Positions 52,120-61,536 of a stretch of 64,000 nt of DNA are shown piece after piece. This DNA is from Chloracidobacterium sp. (GTDB lineage: Bacteria > Acidobacteriota > Blastocatellia > Pyrinomonadales > Pyrinomonadaceae): contig JADJWM010000006.1 of the NCBI GenBank assembly GCA_016716365.1, positions 145,875-209,874 of the forward strand. Direction: 5' to 3'. Both the position numbers and the translations under genes were made by a program. The notes beneath the pieces were generated by a model, which was not told the origin of the DNA, ran no database searches, and saw nothing but the letters and a program-made list of their open reading frames with translations. The first letter of the stretch is position 1, and the number at the start of each line of letters is the position of its first letter.

Positions 52120-53523
52120 ATGAAAATTAGGTTCAGAATGAAAGCTGCTGCGGCATTCTCGGCTGCGTTGCTGACGGCCCTGATGCCGGTCGCCGGACTG
52201 GCCCAAACGAAGGTCAATCTCCCGAAAAACAAGTACGAAGTCAAATTTGACGTCGAGAAAGGCCAGGAAGTAGCTAGGCAGGTCGAGCGCCAGTTCCCGA
52301 TGGTCAATGATAACTTTGTCGAGAACTACGTCGAAAGAGTGGGCGCGAGGCTCGTAGCCGTGATACCGGCGAATTTCCGACAACCGGCTTTCGATTACAG
52401 CTTTAAGGTCGTAAACGCCAGCGACATCAACGCCTTCGCCCTGCCGGGCGGGCCGATGTTCGTTAACCGGGGGATGATCCAGGCGGCAAGGAACGAAGGA
52501 GAGATGGCCGGCGTTATGGCCCATGAGATCAGCCACGTCGCCCTTCGCCACGCCACGGCCCAGGCGACCAAGCAGAGCAATATTTGGAACCAGCTCGGGA
52601 CGGTCGGGCTCATTCTCGGCGGAGCGGTCGCCGGGGGCCAGGCCGGGGCCCAACTGGGCGCTCTTGCCGCGACCGCGTGGCAGACAAAATATAGCCGCGA
52701 CTACGAGACGCAGGCCGATATCCTCGGCGCTCAGATCATGGCTGCGGCCGGATACGATCCGGCGGACCTTGCCAATATGTTTCAGACCATCGCGCGTCAG
52801 GGCGGCGGCCGGGGCCCGGAATTCCTCAGCAGCCACCCCGATCCGGGCAACCGGTTTGAAAAGATCAACCGCGAAGCTTCAATGCTGAATGTATCGTCGA
52901 ATCCGATCAAAAACACGCGCGAATTCGAACGTGCCCAGGCAAGGCTTGCCGAGATGCCGCCGGCCCGCACCATGGCCCAGATCCAACAGGAGAGCCAGAG
53001 CGGCCAGGGTACGGGAACGAGTCCGACCGCTGTCGGCACCTATTCGCGAAACGTGCCGTATCCGGGCCCGGGCTACCGGACCTATAACGGCGGTGATATT
53101 AGTTTCAGCGTCCCCAGTAATTGGCGTGAATTCTCGGGCGAAGGCTCGCTTGTCTTTGCGCCTAACGGAGCGTTCGGCGATCAGGGCATCACGCACGGGA
53201 CCATGTTTGGAATATACCGGCCGAACAGCCGAGTATTGCTCACTGAAACGAGAAACTACGTCAACGGCCTTCTTCAATCGAATCGATACCTCTCGCAGCG
53301 GAATAATTTCGTCAGAAGGACCGTCGGCTCGCGCCCGGCCTATTCGACCGTTCTCGCCGGACGTTCACCAATAACCAATCGCACGGAAGTGGTTTACGTC
53401 TATACCATACAGCTTAGGAACGGCAACCTGCTTACATTGGCCGCCGTCGCTCCGGAAGACGAACTCTTTCAGTACGACCGGGCTTTCAGCACAATGCTGA
53501 ATTCGATGCGTATCTATTCATGA
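52120..53523 (+). CDS. Secreted M48-family zinc metalloprotease
   Basis: 467 residues from ATG 52120, chosen for GGAGG seven bases upstream. Signal peptide MKIRFRMKAAAAFSAALLTALMP...LAQ. M48 features: zinc motif MAHEISHVALRH (H-E-x-x-H), third ligand Glu in YETQADILGAQIM and SSHPDPGNRFEKI downstream, as in BepA/YfgC and LoiP. These proteases monitor outer-membrane protein assembly. The C-terminal ~170 residues are a beta domain (ISFSVPSNWREF...VVYVYTIQLRNGNLLTLAAVAPED) not present in short M48 proteins and may help bind substrate. A terminator hairpin follows at 53544-53579. Confidence 0.9.
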   Translation: MKIRFRMKAAAAFSAALLTALMPVAGLAQTKVNLPKNKYEVKFDVEKGQEVARQVERQFPMVNDNFVENYVERVGARLVAVIPANFRQPAFDYSFKVVNASDINAFALPGGPMFVNRGMIQAARNEGEMAGVMAHEISHVALRHATAQATKQSNIWNQLGTVGLILGGAVAGGQAGAQLGALAATAWQTKYSRDYETQADILGAQIMAAAGYDPADLANMFQTIARQGGGRGPEFLSSHPDPGNRFEKINREASMLNVSSNPIKNTREFERAQARLAEMPPARTMAQIQQESQSGQGTGTSPTAVGTYSRNVPYPGPGYRTYNGGDISFSVPSNWREFSGEGSLVFAPNGAFGDQGITHGTMFGIYRPNSRVLLTETRNYVNGLLQSNRYLSQRNNFVRRTVGSRPAYSTVLAGRSPITNRTEVVYVYTIQLRNGNLLTLAAVAPEDELFQYDRAFSTMLNSMRIYS

Positions 53524-53543
53524 ACGGATCAGCTCGGAGTATC

Positions 53544-53579
53544 GGCCCTGCCTTCGCTTATGCGGAGGCGGGGCCTTTT
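53544..53579 (+). terminator. Terminator after the M48 protease gene
   Basis: GGCCCTGCC at 53544-53552 pairs with GGCGGGGCC at 53567-53575 (one G-T pair), with a further TTCGC/GCGGA stem inside, followed by TTTTGGTTTT. Confidence 0.75.
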
Positions 53580-54805
53580 GGTTTTGCCGAAACACTCAGA
53601 AGCATTACGGCCGCCGTGATCGAGATCGCCGCGCTCACGAGGAATGCCGTCATCGCCCCAAAACCGGTCCAGAGGGCGCCGAACAGCAGCGAAGCGGGAA
53701 AGACCGTTATACCGAACGCAAGGTTATAGAGCCCGTAAGCGGTTCCCCTTTTCTCTTCTGGTACGAGATCGGCGACAAGTGCCTTTTCCGAGCCTTCGGT
53801 CAGGCCGAAGTATGCCCCGTACAGGGCAAACAGCAACCACGCCTGCCATGGAGCGTCGATAAAGCCGAACGCTGCATAGACCATCGCGTAAACCGCCCAC
53901 CCGGCCACGATCAGCCGTTTCCGTCCGAGGCGGTCCGATAGGTCGCCGCCGATCAGTGAGGTCACAACCTTGCTGAAATGAAGCACCATCCAGAGTATCG
54001 GAAGAAGCGGCGGTGCTATCCCCGCCTCTTGTGCCCGAAGCAGGAGGAATGCGTCGGTCGAATTCGATAGCGTGAAAAGAGCTACGACAAAGAGGAACCG
54101 CTTGAAGTTCCCGTCAAACTCGCGAAGCGAGAGCTTGATCGGCTCTTGCACGGCCCCGCCAGTCGGCGGTGTACCCTCGTGAACGAAAAAGACGATCACG
54201 ATCAGGCCGATCACGACAGGTATCGATGCGAAAAGAAAGACCTGCTGGTATTCGCTTATCGTTGGGGAATTCGCATCGGCTGCGAGCCAGGTGAGCAGAA
54301 GGAACGCAACGATCGGCCCGATCACGGCCCCCATATGGTCGGCGGCCCGGTTGAACCCGAAAGCGAGCCCGCGTTTTTCGATCGGAACGCTCGCCGCCAG
54401 AAGGGCATCGCGGGGGGCTCCGCGAACTCCTTTGCCAACGCGGTCCGTTACCCTGACGGCGAGAACCTGCGGCCAGCTGCTGACGAACGCAAGCATCGGT
54501 CGCGCAACCGCCGAAACCGCATAGCCTAAAAAGACTGGCAGCTTCCGACGGCGATAACGGTCGCTCAGGTATCCAGAAAAGAGCTTCAGGATGCTTGACG
54601 CCGATTCGGCAAACCCCTCGATCAGGCCGATGAAGAACGGCGTCGCGCCCAACGTAAGGAAAAGGAAGGCCGGAAGGAGCGGGTAGATGATATCGCTCGA
54701 GGTGTCGTTCAGCAGGCTGACCAGGCTGATGGCGGCGACGTTCGGCCCGAGACCGCGGTATCGATGCCAAAACCGAACCTTTTTGCCCTGCGGTTGGTCC
54801 CTCAT
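53558..54805 (-). CDS. MFS transporter
   Basis: 415 residues from ATG 54805, twelve hydrophobic helices. MFS loop motifs: GYLSDRYRRRKLPVF between helices 2 and 3, GGDLSDRLGRKRLIV in the second half, and the characteristic DRVGKGVRGAPRDALLA and SEKALVADLVPEEKRGTAYG. These last segments define a subgroup often seen in environmental bacteria with unknown substrate. Its 3' end overlaps the terminator hairpin of the convergent M48 gene. Confidence 0.88.
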   Translation of the reverse strand: MRDQPQGKKVRFWHRYRGLGPNVAAISLVSLLNDTSSDIIYPLLPAFLFLTLGATPFFIGLIEGFAESASSILKLFSGYLSDRYRRRKLPVFLGYAVSAVARPMLAFVSSWPQVLAVRVTDRVGKGVRGAPRDALLAASVPIEKRGLAFGFNRAADHMGAVIGPIVAFLLLTWLAADANSPTISEYQQVFLFASIPVVIGLIVIVFFVHEGTPPTGGAVQEPIKLSLREFDGNFKRFLFVVALFTLSNSTDAFLLLRAQEAGIAPPLLPILWMVLHFSKVVTSLIGGDLSDRLGRKRLIVAGWAVYAMVYAAFGFIDAPWQAWLLFALYGAYFGLTEGSEKALVADLVPEEKRGTAYGLYNLAFGITVFPASLLFGALWTGFGAMTAFLVSAAISITAAVMLLSVSAKPKGPASA

Positions 54806-54884
54806 TAAGAACAAAACAGGCGAATTGCCTGTTCATGACGTTCGGATCCTTTTTCCTGGATAGACTCTGCTTTCGGCGGGCCGC

Positions 54885-55145
54885 CTAGCGGCGGCGTTCG
54901 GCCGGCGGCTTCATCTTCGGTGCCCCGCTTGAACTGTAATACCAGAGCGTCAGGCTGCCGCCGACCGCGATCGCGAGTATAGCGGCCACTATCATCGCCC
55001 TTACGGCCAACGTAACCGTCTTCCGAAGAGCCTTGTACGCCACATAAGCGATACCGAGGAACATCAGGAAGAAGGCCGCTGCCACGACGGCCCCGATCAC
55101 CGCCCCGCTCGGCGCCGTTTGAAGCAAGATTAATTCTGTGCTCAT
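54885..55145 (-). CDS. Small membrane protein, unknown
   Basis: 86 residues with two hydrophobic helices (VIGAVVAAAFFLMFLGIAYVAY and MIVAAILAIAVGGSLTLWYY) and a basic tail ending PPAERRR. Its ATG overlaps the stop of yacG by 4 bp (ATGA), so translation is coupled. No known family recognised. Confidence 0.65.
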   Translation of the reverse strand: MSTELILLQTAPSGAVIGAVVAAAFFLMFLGIAYVAYKALRKTVTLAVRAMIVAAILAIAVGGSLTLWYYSSSGAPKMKPPAERRR

Positions 55146-55348
55146 TCGGTGGTCCTCTTTTCGGCCGCTTTTTCGATCTCGTCCAGTTCCTCCGGGGCCA
55201 GCCCGTCCGGGCTCTCGACCGGCAGGGAGTACTCCTCATCGGCCCAGGCCCCAAAGTCGAGCAGCCTGCACCGTTCGGAGCAGAACGGCCGGAATTCATT
55301 GCCTTCCCAATCGGTCTCAAGACCGCAATTTGGACACTTTACGCGCAT
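55142..55348 (-). CDS. yacG: DNA gyrase inhibitor YacG
   Basis: 68 residues with the zinc site CPNC at 5-8 and FCSERCR at 22-28, followed by the conserved LLDFGAWADEEYSLP and an acidic C-terminus. YacG binds GyrB and blocks DNA binding. Usually near coaE; here it is followed by a small membrane-protein gene with a 4-bp overlap. Confidence 0.9.
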   Translation of the reverse strand: MRVKCPNCGLETDWEGNEFRPFCSERCRLLDFGAWADEEYSLPVESPDGLAPEELDEIEKAAEKRTTE

Positions 55349-55533
55349 TCTACACCGCTTGGAAGATGCAGGATAGCATAACTTCCGATCGCCCAGGAAC
55401 CGCTCTCGCGATCAACAAAACGATTGATTGTTCGTGGTTTAGGTGTAAAGATAGTGAACGGTCCGCTGTGCCGGCGGCATCAAAATGAACATTGCGGTGC
55501 AACCCGGCGTACAATTTCGGAGAGGTATTTTCG

Positions 55534-56517
55534 ATGAGCGATTACAAGGACAAATTCGACAAATGGCAAAAGGAAGCCCGTGAAAAGCTCGATGAGATCG
55601 ACAAGCAGCTTGGGCTGAAAGACAAGATCGAGGGAGGTGCCAAGGTTGTGGTCGAAACGGCTCAGAAGGGAGCCGAAAAGATCAAGACCGAGGCGGAAAA
55701 GACCGACGTCGGAAAACAGGCCGTCAAGGCCGCAGAGGCGACCATAAAGACGGCGGGATCCGCGGCAAAAAAGGCGTGGACGGCGAGTGAACCGATCCGG
55801 GACGTTGCCGAGGACGCCGGTGAAAAGGCAGCCGGTGCTGCCAAGGAAGCCGGACGAAAGGCGGGTGAGGTGATCGAGGGCGCTTTCGATTCTGTCGGCC
55901 GCAACGCCGAACGCGTCTCAAAGGCCTTTTCATTTGGCGCTTCCTGGACGCGGACGATCGACTCCGCTCTTTCGGCACTTTCTAAAACTTCCGGCTGGGT
56001 ACAGGAAAATCCGCTTCAGGCAGCCGCCACCGGAGCTTCGATGGCGGTCGGTGCCGGTCTCGGGGTCATTTTCACGGGGCTCAGCTCGCACTGGCTTTTC
56101 AACTCGGCTCTGCCGGCATGGTCGGTAAAGTTTTTCGCCGACCGCTTTAACGGTTATCTTAAAGAACGCGAGGCGCTCATCGAAAAGGGTGAGCTTGAGG
56201 AGGCCGAAGCCGAACGGGTCCGCTTTGAACGTGATATAGCGAAACGGATCGGCGCGCCGCTTCTCGGAGCTTTCTCGTTCGCGTCGGGCGCGGTAATGAT
56301 GACGAACGTCTTTAACCCAAAGACGATCACCGGGGCCCCGATCGATTGGCTCATCGGCGGAAGCCCGCTGCTTGAAGGCGTCTGGTTTTTCGGCAACGGG
56401 ATGGTCTGTTTCAAGACCAGCTACGATTTCTTTATGGTCGCGCTCGAAGGGCAGGACGATGTTGAGCGGATCGTGAAGGAGATCAAGGGACTGCTGCCGG
56501 AGTCGGTTGCCGCTTAA
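55534..56517 (+). CDS. LEA-like repeat protein with C-terminal membrane segments
   Basis: 327 residues from ATG 55534, with GGAGAGG eight bases upstream. Residues ~10-125 are rich in Lys, Glu and Ala in imperfect 11-residue steps (KVVVETAQKGAEKIKTEAEK, AAGAAKEAGRKAGEVIEG), like group 3 late-embryogenesis-abundant proteins that protect membranes and proteins during drying. The C-terminal half has hydrophobic stretches (GASMAVGAGLGVIFTGLSS, GAFSFASGAVMMTNVF, WLIGGSPLLEGVWFFGNGMV) that probably insert into or lie on the membrane. Family not recognised. Convergent with the M50 peptidase gene. Confidence 0.7.
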   Translation: MSDYKDKFDKWQKEAREKLDEIDKQLGLKDKIEGGAKVVVETAQKGAEKIKTEAEKTDVGKQAVKAAEATIKTAGSAAKKAWTASEPIRDVAEDAGEKAAGAAKEAGRKAGEVIEGAFDSVGRNAERVSKAFSFGASWTRTIDSALSALSKTSGWVQENPLQAAATGASMAVGAGLGVIFTGLSSHWLFNSALPAWSVKFFADRFNGYLKEREALIEKGELEEAEAERVRFERDIAKRIGAPLLGAFSFASGAVMMTNVFNPKTITGAPIDWLIGGSPLLEGVWFFGNGMVCFKTSYDFFMVALEGQDDVERIVKEIKGLLPESVAA

Positions 56518-56526
56518 ACACGGCCG

Positions 56527-57548
56527 TCACGAGATACGGATCGGGAACGGCATCGCGCACAAGATAAAGATCACAAGGGTAAGGAAGGCCACGGCCTTCC
56601 TTTTTGCATCCAGCGGTGACATGTCCCACGGCACCGGGTGCCGGATCTTGAGCATCACCGCCAGAAGCACCGCGATCAGGAAACCGCTCGGGCTGTTGTA
56701 AACGAGCCAGCCTACGATCGAGAGGACCGCCATCACAACGAACGCGATCCGGCCCGTCCACCAATGTACCCGCTCCCCGAGGACGGCGAAGATCGCGTGG
56801 CCGCCGTCAAGTTGGCCGGAGGGGATCAAGTTTAACGCCGTTACCAGCAGCCCGATCCAAGCAGCGAAATAAAACGCATTCCCCACACCCAGGCTAAGGT
56901 CAACCCCGCCAGAGAGGCGATGAACCTCATGAAAAGTGGGTCGGCGAAATAAATGCCCGTGTAATTCGCCGCCTGCGCCGCGGCGGTCTGTTCCATCGTC
57001 AGGAAACCGATCACGGCGATCGGGATCAAAGCGATGAACCCGGCGATCGGCCCGGCGACACCGATATCGAAGACCGCTTTTCGCGACGGCATCGGCGACC
57101 GGATCTTGATGAATGCCCCAAACGTTCCCGCAGGACCTACCATCGGCGGCGTAGGGATAAAGAACGGCAGTGTCGCGTCCACCTTATAGATCCGGCAGGC
57201 GATGTAGTGCCCCATCTCGTGCGAGACGAGGATGAACAATAGCGAAACCGAAAAGCTCAGCCCGTAGGTCAGATACTTTAGATCCGTGAACAAGTAAGTG
57301 ACGGCGGTGCCGACAAGTGACAGGTAGCGGACGGGCAGGCTTAGAACGAAATTGACCGCTTCGGGGATCGTTTGCGGCTCGACCTCGGGCAACACCGGTA
57401 TCAGTCCGAACGGATAAAGCACGCCGGCGATGGTGGTCGTAATGAACGTCGCCAGTAGGAATGCCCCGTGCTTCATCCACGTTTTCGCAGAAGGCCTTCG
57501 GCTTTGCTCGAAGATATCTTCAACGAGTTGTCTCTGCGACGCGTCCAT
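56527..57548 (-). CDS. M50 (site-2-protease-like) membrane metallopeptidase, split by one lost base
   Basis: Two frames together form one protein. The first (from ATG 57548) contains several membrane helices, the zinc motif LVSHEMGHYIACR (H-E-x-x-H) and PMPSRKAVFDIGVAGPIAGF. The second (to 56527) continues with GNAFYFAAWIGLLVTALNLIP and the third-ligand motif SGQLDGGH, then more helices. Adding one G to a G4 run (C4 at 56904-56907 on the plus strand) restores AGVDLSLGVGNAFYFAAW and a 340-residue protein. Family members cut proteins within the membrane. The N-terminus begins with a short acidic/helical segment. A terminator of the HU gene lies just upstream. The frameshift could be a sequence error. 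Confidence 0.85.
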
Positions 57549-57554
57549 TACTTA

Positions 57555-57591
57555 CAAAAAAAGCCGCACATAAAACACAGTTATGCGGGCT
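57555..57591 (-). terminator. Terminator after the HU gene
   Basis: Minus strand AGCCCGCATAA pairs, with a bulge, with TTATGTGCGGCT and is followed by T7. Confidence 0.65.
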
Positions 57592-57648
57592 GTGGACTGG
57601 AACCAGGTCAAATTACGGCTCGAGGATGGTCCAACGGTGGGCCGTGCC

Positions 57649-57921
57649 TCAAACGGCCTTGGCTGAAAGTTCCTTTCCGGGCTTGAATCGGATCGTTTTT
57701 CCGGCCGGGATCGGCACCTCGGTGCCCGTCCTTGGATTGCGGCCGACACCGCGCTTTCGCGGCTTCACGACGAAAACCCCGAATCCCCGAAGTTCGATCC
57801 GTCGTCCTTCGGCAAGGGCATCCTTCATCGCGTTGAAAAGTGAATCGACAACCTGTTCGGCCTTTTGTTTCGGGACACCGGTCTTTTCAGCGACCTGGTT
57901 GACAATGTCCAACTTGATCAT
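57649..57921 (-). CDS. HU/IHF-family DNA-binding protein
   Basis: 90 residues. The standard two-helix base (MIKLDIVNQVAEKTGVPKQKAEQVVDSLF) and beta arms: ELRGFGVFVVKPRKRGVGRNPRTG with the Pro that intercalates in DNA bends, ending FKPGKELSAKAV. Bends and packs the chromosome. Strong ribosome site AAAGGAGG ahead of ATG 57921 and a TATAAT box at 57970-57975, so expression should be high. Terminator at 57555-57591. Confidence 0.95.
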   Translation of the reverse strand: MIKLDIVNQVAEKTGVPKQKAEQVVDSLFNAMKDALAEGRRIELRGFGVFVVKPRKRGVGRNPRTGTEVPIPAGKTIRFKPGKELSAKAV

Positions 57922-57969
57922 CTTTTCCTCCTTTCGCGATTGAACGTGGAAGGCAATGGGACGGTCCGT

Positions 57970-57975
57970 ATTATA
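57970..57975 (-). promoter_or_regulatory. -10 box of the HU gene
   Basis: TATAAT on the minus strand 48 bp upstream of the HU start codon; no good -35 hexamer at 17 bp. Confidence 0.45.
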
Positions 57976-58124
57976 GCATCATAATCAACTAACTTGCTAT
58001 TGTACAGGAATTTGCGGACAGGGCGGCCGGTCGGGCCGCGTCCGCGTTCTTCGCCGCCTCAATCAAAAATGCTAGAATCCATCCGAACGTTTATCTCGAT
58101 CAATTTTTTGGGGGCACGGATTCT

Positions 58125-58946
58125 ATGCGCTGGCGGGACCAAAGACAGAGCAGAAATATCGAGGACCGCCGCGGCATGGGACGCGGCATCGCGGTCGGCG
58201 GCGGTGGGCTCGGTGTTTTGATCCTGGCCGCGATCGTCTGCCTTCTCGGCGGCGATCCGCGTCAGTTCCTCGAGTCGCAGCCGCCTCAGGTCCAGCACCC
58301 CCCCGCGGCTAGCAACTCCGTCGCGAACAAAGTAGACGAGGATCGTCAATTTGTCGGAGCGATCATGGGAAGCCTCGAGGACGCGTGGCGGCAGATCCTT
58401 CCGCAACAGAGCCGGGCCCGGTATCAGGACCCGCGGCTCGTTCTCTTTACCGGCCAGGTTTCGTCGGCCTGTGGTTACGGTGATGCGGCAATGGGGCCGT
58501 TTTACTGCCCCGGCGACAATCAGCTTTATCTCGATTTTCGTTTCTTCGACGAACTCCGCCGCGAATTCAAGGCGCCCGGCGACTTTGCCCAGGCCTACGT
58601 CATCGCCCACGAATTCGGCCATCACATCCAGAACCTTACCGGCATCATGGGCGCCGTCCAGCGGCAGGGCCAGAACAATCAGCTATCGGTCGCACTCGAA
58701 CTTCAGGCGGATTGCTATGCTGGCATTTGGGCGAACTATGCTCAAAAACAGGGCCGGCTTGAGCCGGGCGACGTGGACGAGGCGCTTCGCGCGGCTGCAG
58801 CCGTCGGCGACGATATGATCCAGCGCCGGACACAGGGCTTTGTGGTTCCGGACTCATTCACCCACGGCTCTGCAGCCCAGCGTCAAGAAGCATTTTCTAT
58901 TGGCTTGAAATACGGCCAAATGAAGCAGTGCGAGCCGTTCAAGTAG
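58125..58946 (+). CDS. Putative neutral zinc metallopeptidase, YpfJ family
   Basis: 273 residues. The N-terminus MRWRDQRQSRNIEDRRG is the family hallmark, followed by one membrane anchor (GGGGLGVLILAAIVCLLGG). Zinc motif VIAHEFGHHIQN (H-E-F-G-H), then LELQADCYAGIWANYAQKQG with the third ligand, and conserved SACGYGDAAMGPFYCPGD with two cysteines. Single-pass membrane protein with periplasmic domain; substrate unknown. Its last 8 bp overlap the 3' end of the convergent gene at 58939-59475. Confidence 0.9.
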   Translation: MRWRDQRQSRNIEDRRGMGRGIAVGGGGLGVLILAAIVCLLGGDPRQFLESQPPQVQHPPAASNSVANKVDEDRQFVGAIMGSLEDAWRQILPQQSRARYQDPRLVLFTGQVSSACGYGDAAMGPFYCPGDNQLYLDFRFFDELRREFKAPGDFAQAYVIAHEFGHHIQNLTGIMGAVQRQGQNNQLSVALELQADCYAGIWANYAQKQGRLEPGDVDEALRAAAAVGDDMIQRRTQGFVVPDSFTHGSAAQRQEAFSIGLKYGQMKQCEPFK

Positions 58947-59475
58947 TCGGCGTAAACGGCCGGCCGTAGAGTTCCTGATAGGCCCATCCGAGCACGCGGG
59001 CCTCCGCGGTGCACAGCAACTCCAACCAACAGCTCGTCAAGTAAATCCGCTTTTCGGCGGTCGTCGTAAGTTTCTCGGCCTTTGTCAGGGCCGAGTCCGG
59101 CGTTGTCTCGTCTATCTTATTGGCTTCAGCGACCTCGGCCCGCGTCGTCCGGGCCTCATGGAGCGCTGCCAGCACGTCGTTCAGCCACAGGCCAAGCAGC
59201 GGCTCCGAACCGTTTTCGTTCAACGCCTGGAATGTACCGATAGCGAAACGGCTCTCGGCGTTCTCAAACGGGTAGGTCCCGATGCCGTTTGCGGCGTCGT
59301 CTGCCTGCTTCCAAGCAAACAATTCATCGGCTGCCGCGAGCCGCATCCGCGCCGTCCGTTCATCAAAATTCAAAAACCACTCGATCAAATCTCCCACCGA
59401 CGATGGGTCCAATCCGCCGTCGGCGTTTCGCCTCAGTCCAGGGGGACGGTTTTCTTTTTGTCCGGCTTCACTCAT
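58939..59475 (-). CDS. Hypothetical protein
   Basis: 178 residues from ATG 59475; the frame extends to 59508 without support. Mainly helical and acidic: SVGDLIEWFLNFDERTARMRL, LLGLWLNDVLAALHEARTTR, EKLTTTAEKRIYLTSCWLEL and the end GWAYQELYGRPFTPTT. No signal peptide or membrane segment, no recognised motif. Its 3' end overlaps the YpfJ-type gene by 8 bp, convergent. Confidence 0.65.
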   Translation of the reverse strand: MSEAGQKENRPPGLRRNADGGLDPSSVGDLIEWFLNFDERTARMRLAAADELFAWKQADDAANGIGTYPFENAESRFAIGTFQALNENGSEPLLGLWLNDVLAALHEARTTRAEVAEANKIDETTPDSALTKAEKLTTTAEKRIYLTSCWLELLCTAEARVLGWAYQELYGRPFTPTT

Positions 59476-59588
59476 CTTTGCATCGATTCTACAGCAATCG
59501 AAGGGCAAGGTCGTTTTTTGACATCGATCTGCATCTGCCCGATACTTATCGTTTGGAGCCCTAAGGGCTTCGGGGCAGGCGATTTCTT

Positions 59589-60005
59589 ATGGCAACTCAA
59601 TACACAACGTGTCCGGGCTGTGCAACGCAGAATCCGGGGATCAATGTTCGCTGCACAAACTGCGGCACTGTCTTGCCCGTAAGCCCGATGCCGATGCAGC
59701 ACGTGCCGCGGCCGGGTACCGGGAAACCGGCCGGCGCCGACAAGAAGCTGGCTGCCGGCATCTGCGGCATCCTGCTCGGCGGCCTGGGGATCCACAAGTT
59801 CATCCTCGGCTACAACCAGGAAGGCATCATCCTGATCTCCGTTTATGTCCTCGCAATTGTGGTCGCGATGATCACCTGCGGCATCGGTGCTCCGCTGATC
59901 TTCGTCCCGACCATCATCGGTATTATCGAAGGCATCATTTACCTCACGAAGTCCGACGAGGAGTTTGTTCAGACCTACGTCCTAAACAAGAAGCCATGGT
60001 TCTAG
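59589..60005 (+). CDS. TM2-domain protein with N-terminal zinc ribbon
   Basis: 138 residues. Zinc ribbon CPGC...CTNC at residues ~8-25, a Pro-rich linker, then a TM2 domain: DKKLAAGICGILLGGLGIHKFILGYN and two further hydrophobic segments (IILISVYVLAIVVAMITCGIG, PLIFVPTIIGIIEGIIYLT). A small inner-membrane protein; the function of bacterial TM2 proteins is not established. 15 bp before the riboflavin synthase gene, likely one transcript. Confidence 0.88.
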   Translation: MATQYTTCPGCATQNPGINVRCTNCGTVLPVSPMPMQHVPRPGTGKPAGADKKLAAGICGILLGGLGIHKFILGYNQEGIILISVYVLAIVVAMITCGIGAPLIFVPTIIGIIEGIIYLTKSDEEFVQTYVLNKKPWF

Positions 60006-60020
60006 GCCGGAGGGCACCGC

Positions 60021-60629
<609 letters not shown>

Positions 60630-60664
60630 CAGTTCAAAGGCGGGCTAGTCCGCCTTGTGTGTCA

Positions 60665-60742
60665 ATGCAAAGGCCCGCACGAATTAAGGGCGATATTCAC
60701 TGCGTTGAATATCTCGGCCTTACTTCGTGCGGGCTTTTGCCA
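60665..60742. repeat. REP-like palindrome, family 1, copy 4
   Basis: ATGCAAAGGCCCGCACGAATT on the left and TACTTCGTGCGGGCTTTTGCC on the right, in the 125 bp between the convergent ribE and eda genes, where it could terminate both. Confidence 0.75.
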
Positions 60743-60754
60743 CTAATTGATCCG

Positions 60755-61405
60755 CTATCCGCCGCGGGCTTCCTTGATGATACGGATATACTCTTTCGCC
60801 GCTTCCGTGACCGCCTCGGGATTGCCGTCCCTGATCGCCTTTGTATTCACCAGGTCCGTACCAACGCCGAGAGCCGAGGCTCCTGCCTTGATGAAATCTG
60901 CCGCGGTCTTTAGCGAAACGCCGCCGGTCGGGATGATCTTTACCTGCGGGAAGGGGCCTTTGAGATTCTTGACGTAGCTTGCTCCTCCAACGGATCCGCA
61001 CGGGAAAACCTTTACGAAATCTACTCCGGCACTCCACGCGGTGATGACCTCGGTCGGGGGTAAGCACGCCGGGACAGATCGAGCACTGTAACGGTGGCAA
61101 ATCGCGATGGTGTCTAGGTTCAGAGCCGGGCTGACGATGAACTGGGCCCCGGCAAGCAGGCACGCCCGGGCCGTCTCAGGGTCGAGCACCGTTCCGGCCC
61201 CGACCACCACATCGCTGCCGTACTTGTCCGCGACCTTTTCGATCACCTTCACAGCCCCGGGCACCGTCATTGTGATCTCCAGCACGTCGACCCCGCCGGC
61301 CTTGATCGCGTCGATCGCCTGCATCGCCTCGTCCGCCGACGAAGCACGCACCACCGGCACTAAACCAAGCGATTCAATGTGTCCAACGATATCTGCTTTT
61401 GTCAT
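60755..61405 (-). CDS. eda: KHG/KDPG aldolase
   Basis: 216 residues. Schiff-base Lys in FVKVFPCGSVGG, the acid in VDVLEITMTVPGA, phosphate-binding GAGTVLDPETA and IPTGGVSL. It splits 2-keto-3-deoxy-6-phosphogluconate into pyruvate and glyceraldehyde-3-phosphate. The kinase that makes its substrate is encoded upstream on the same strand (61537-62634), so the two are a functional pair for hexuronate or Entner-Doudoroff metabolism. A REP composite lies between them. Confidence 0.93.
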   Translation of the reverse strand: MTKADIVGHIESLGLVPVVRASSADEAMQAIDAIKAGGVDVLEITMTVPGAVKVIEKVADKYGSDVVVGAGTVLDPETARACLLAGAQFIVSPALNLDTIAICHRYSARSVPACLPPTEVITAWSAGVDFVKVFPCGSVGGASYVKNLKGPFPQVKIIPTGGVSLKTAADFIKAGASALGVGTDLVNTKAIRDGNPEAVTEAAKEYIRIIKEARGG

Positions 61406-61428
61406 TTTTGTTCTTGGGCTATGCCCGT

Positions 61429-61490
61429 CGATTTGCGGAAAAGATGTGCTTTTCCGACTAGTGCCAAATAGAATCTTGCGGCTATGCCGC
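61429..61490. repeat. REP palindrome pair, distant copy
   Basis: GCGGAAAAGatgtGCTTTTCCG followed by GCGGCTATGCCGC, the same two-hairpin unit as at 21479-21533 and 22087-22167 around the transposase 40 kb away. Inserted in the 131-bp gap inside the kinase-aldolase operon. Confidence 0.75.
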
Positions 61491-61536
61491 CATTATTCCC
61501 GACAAATTCGGCGGCAAACCCGCAAGCCATCAGCCC

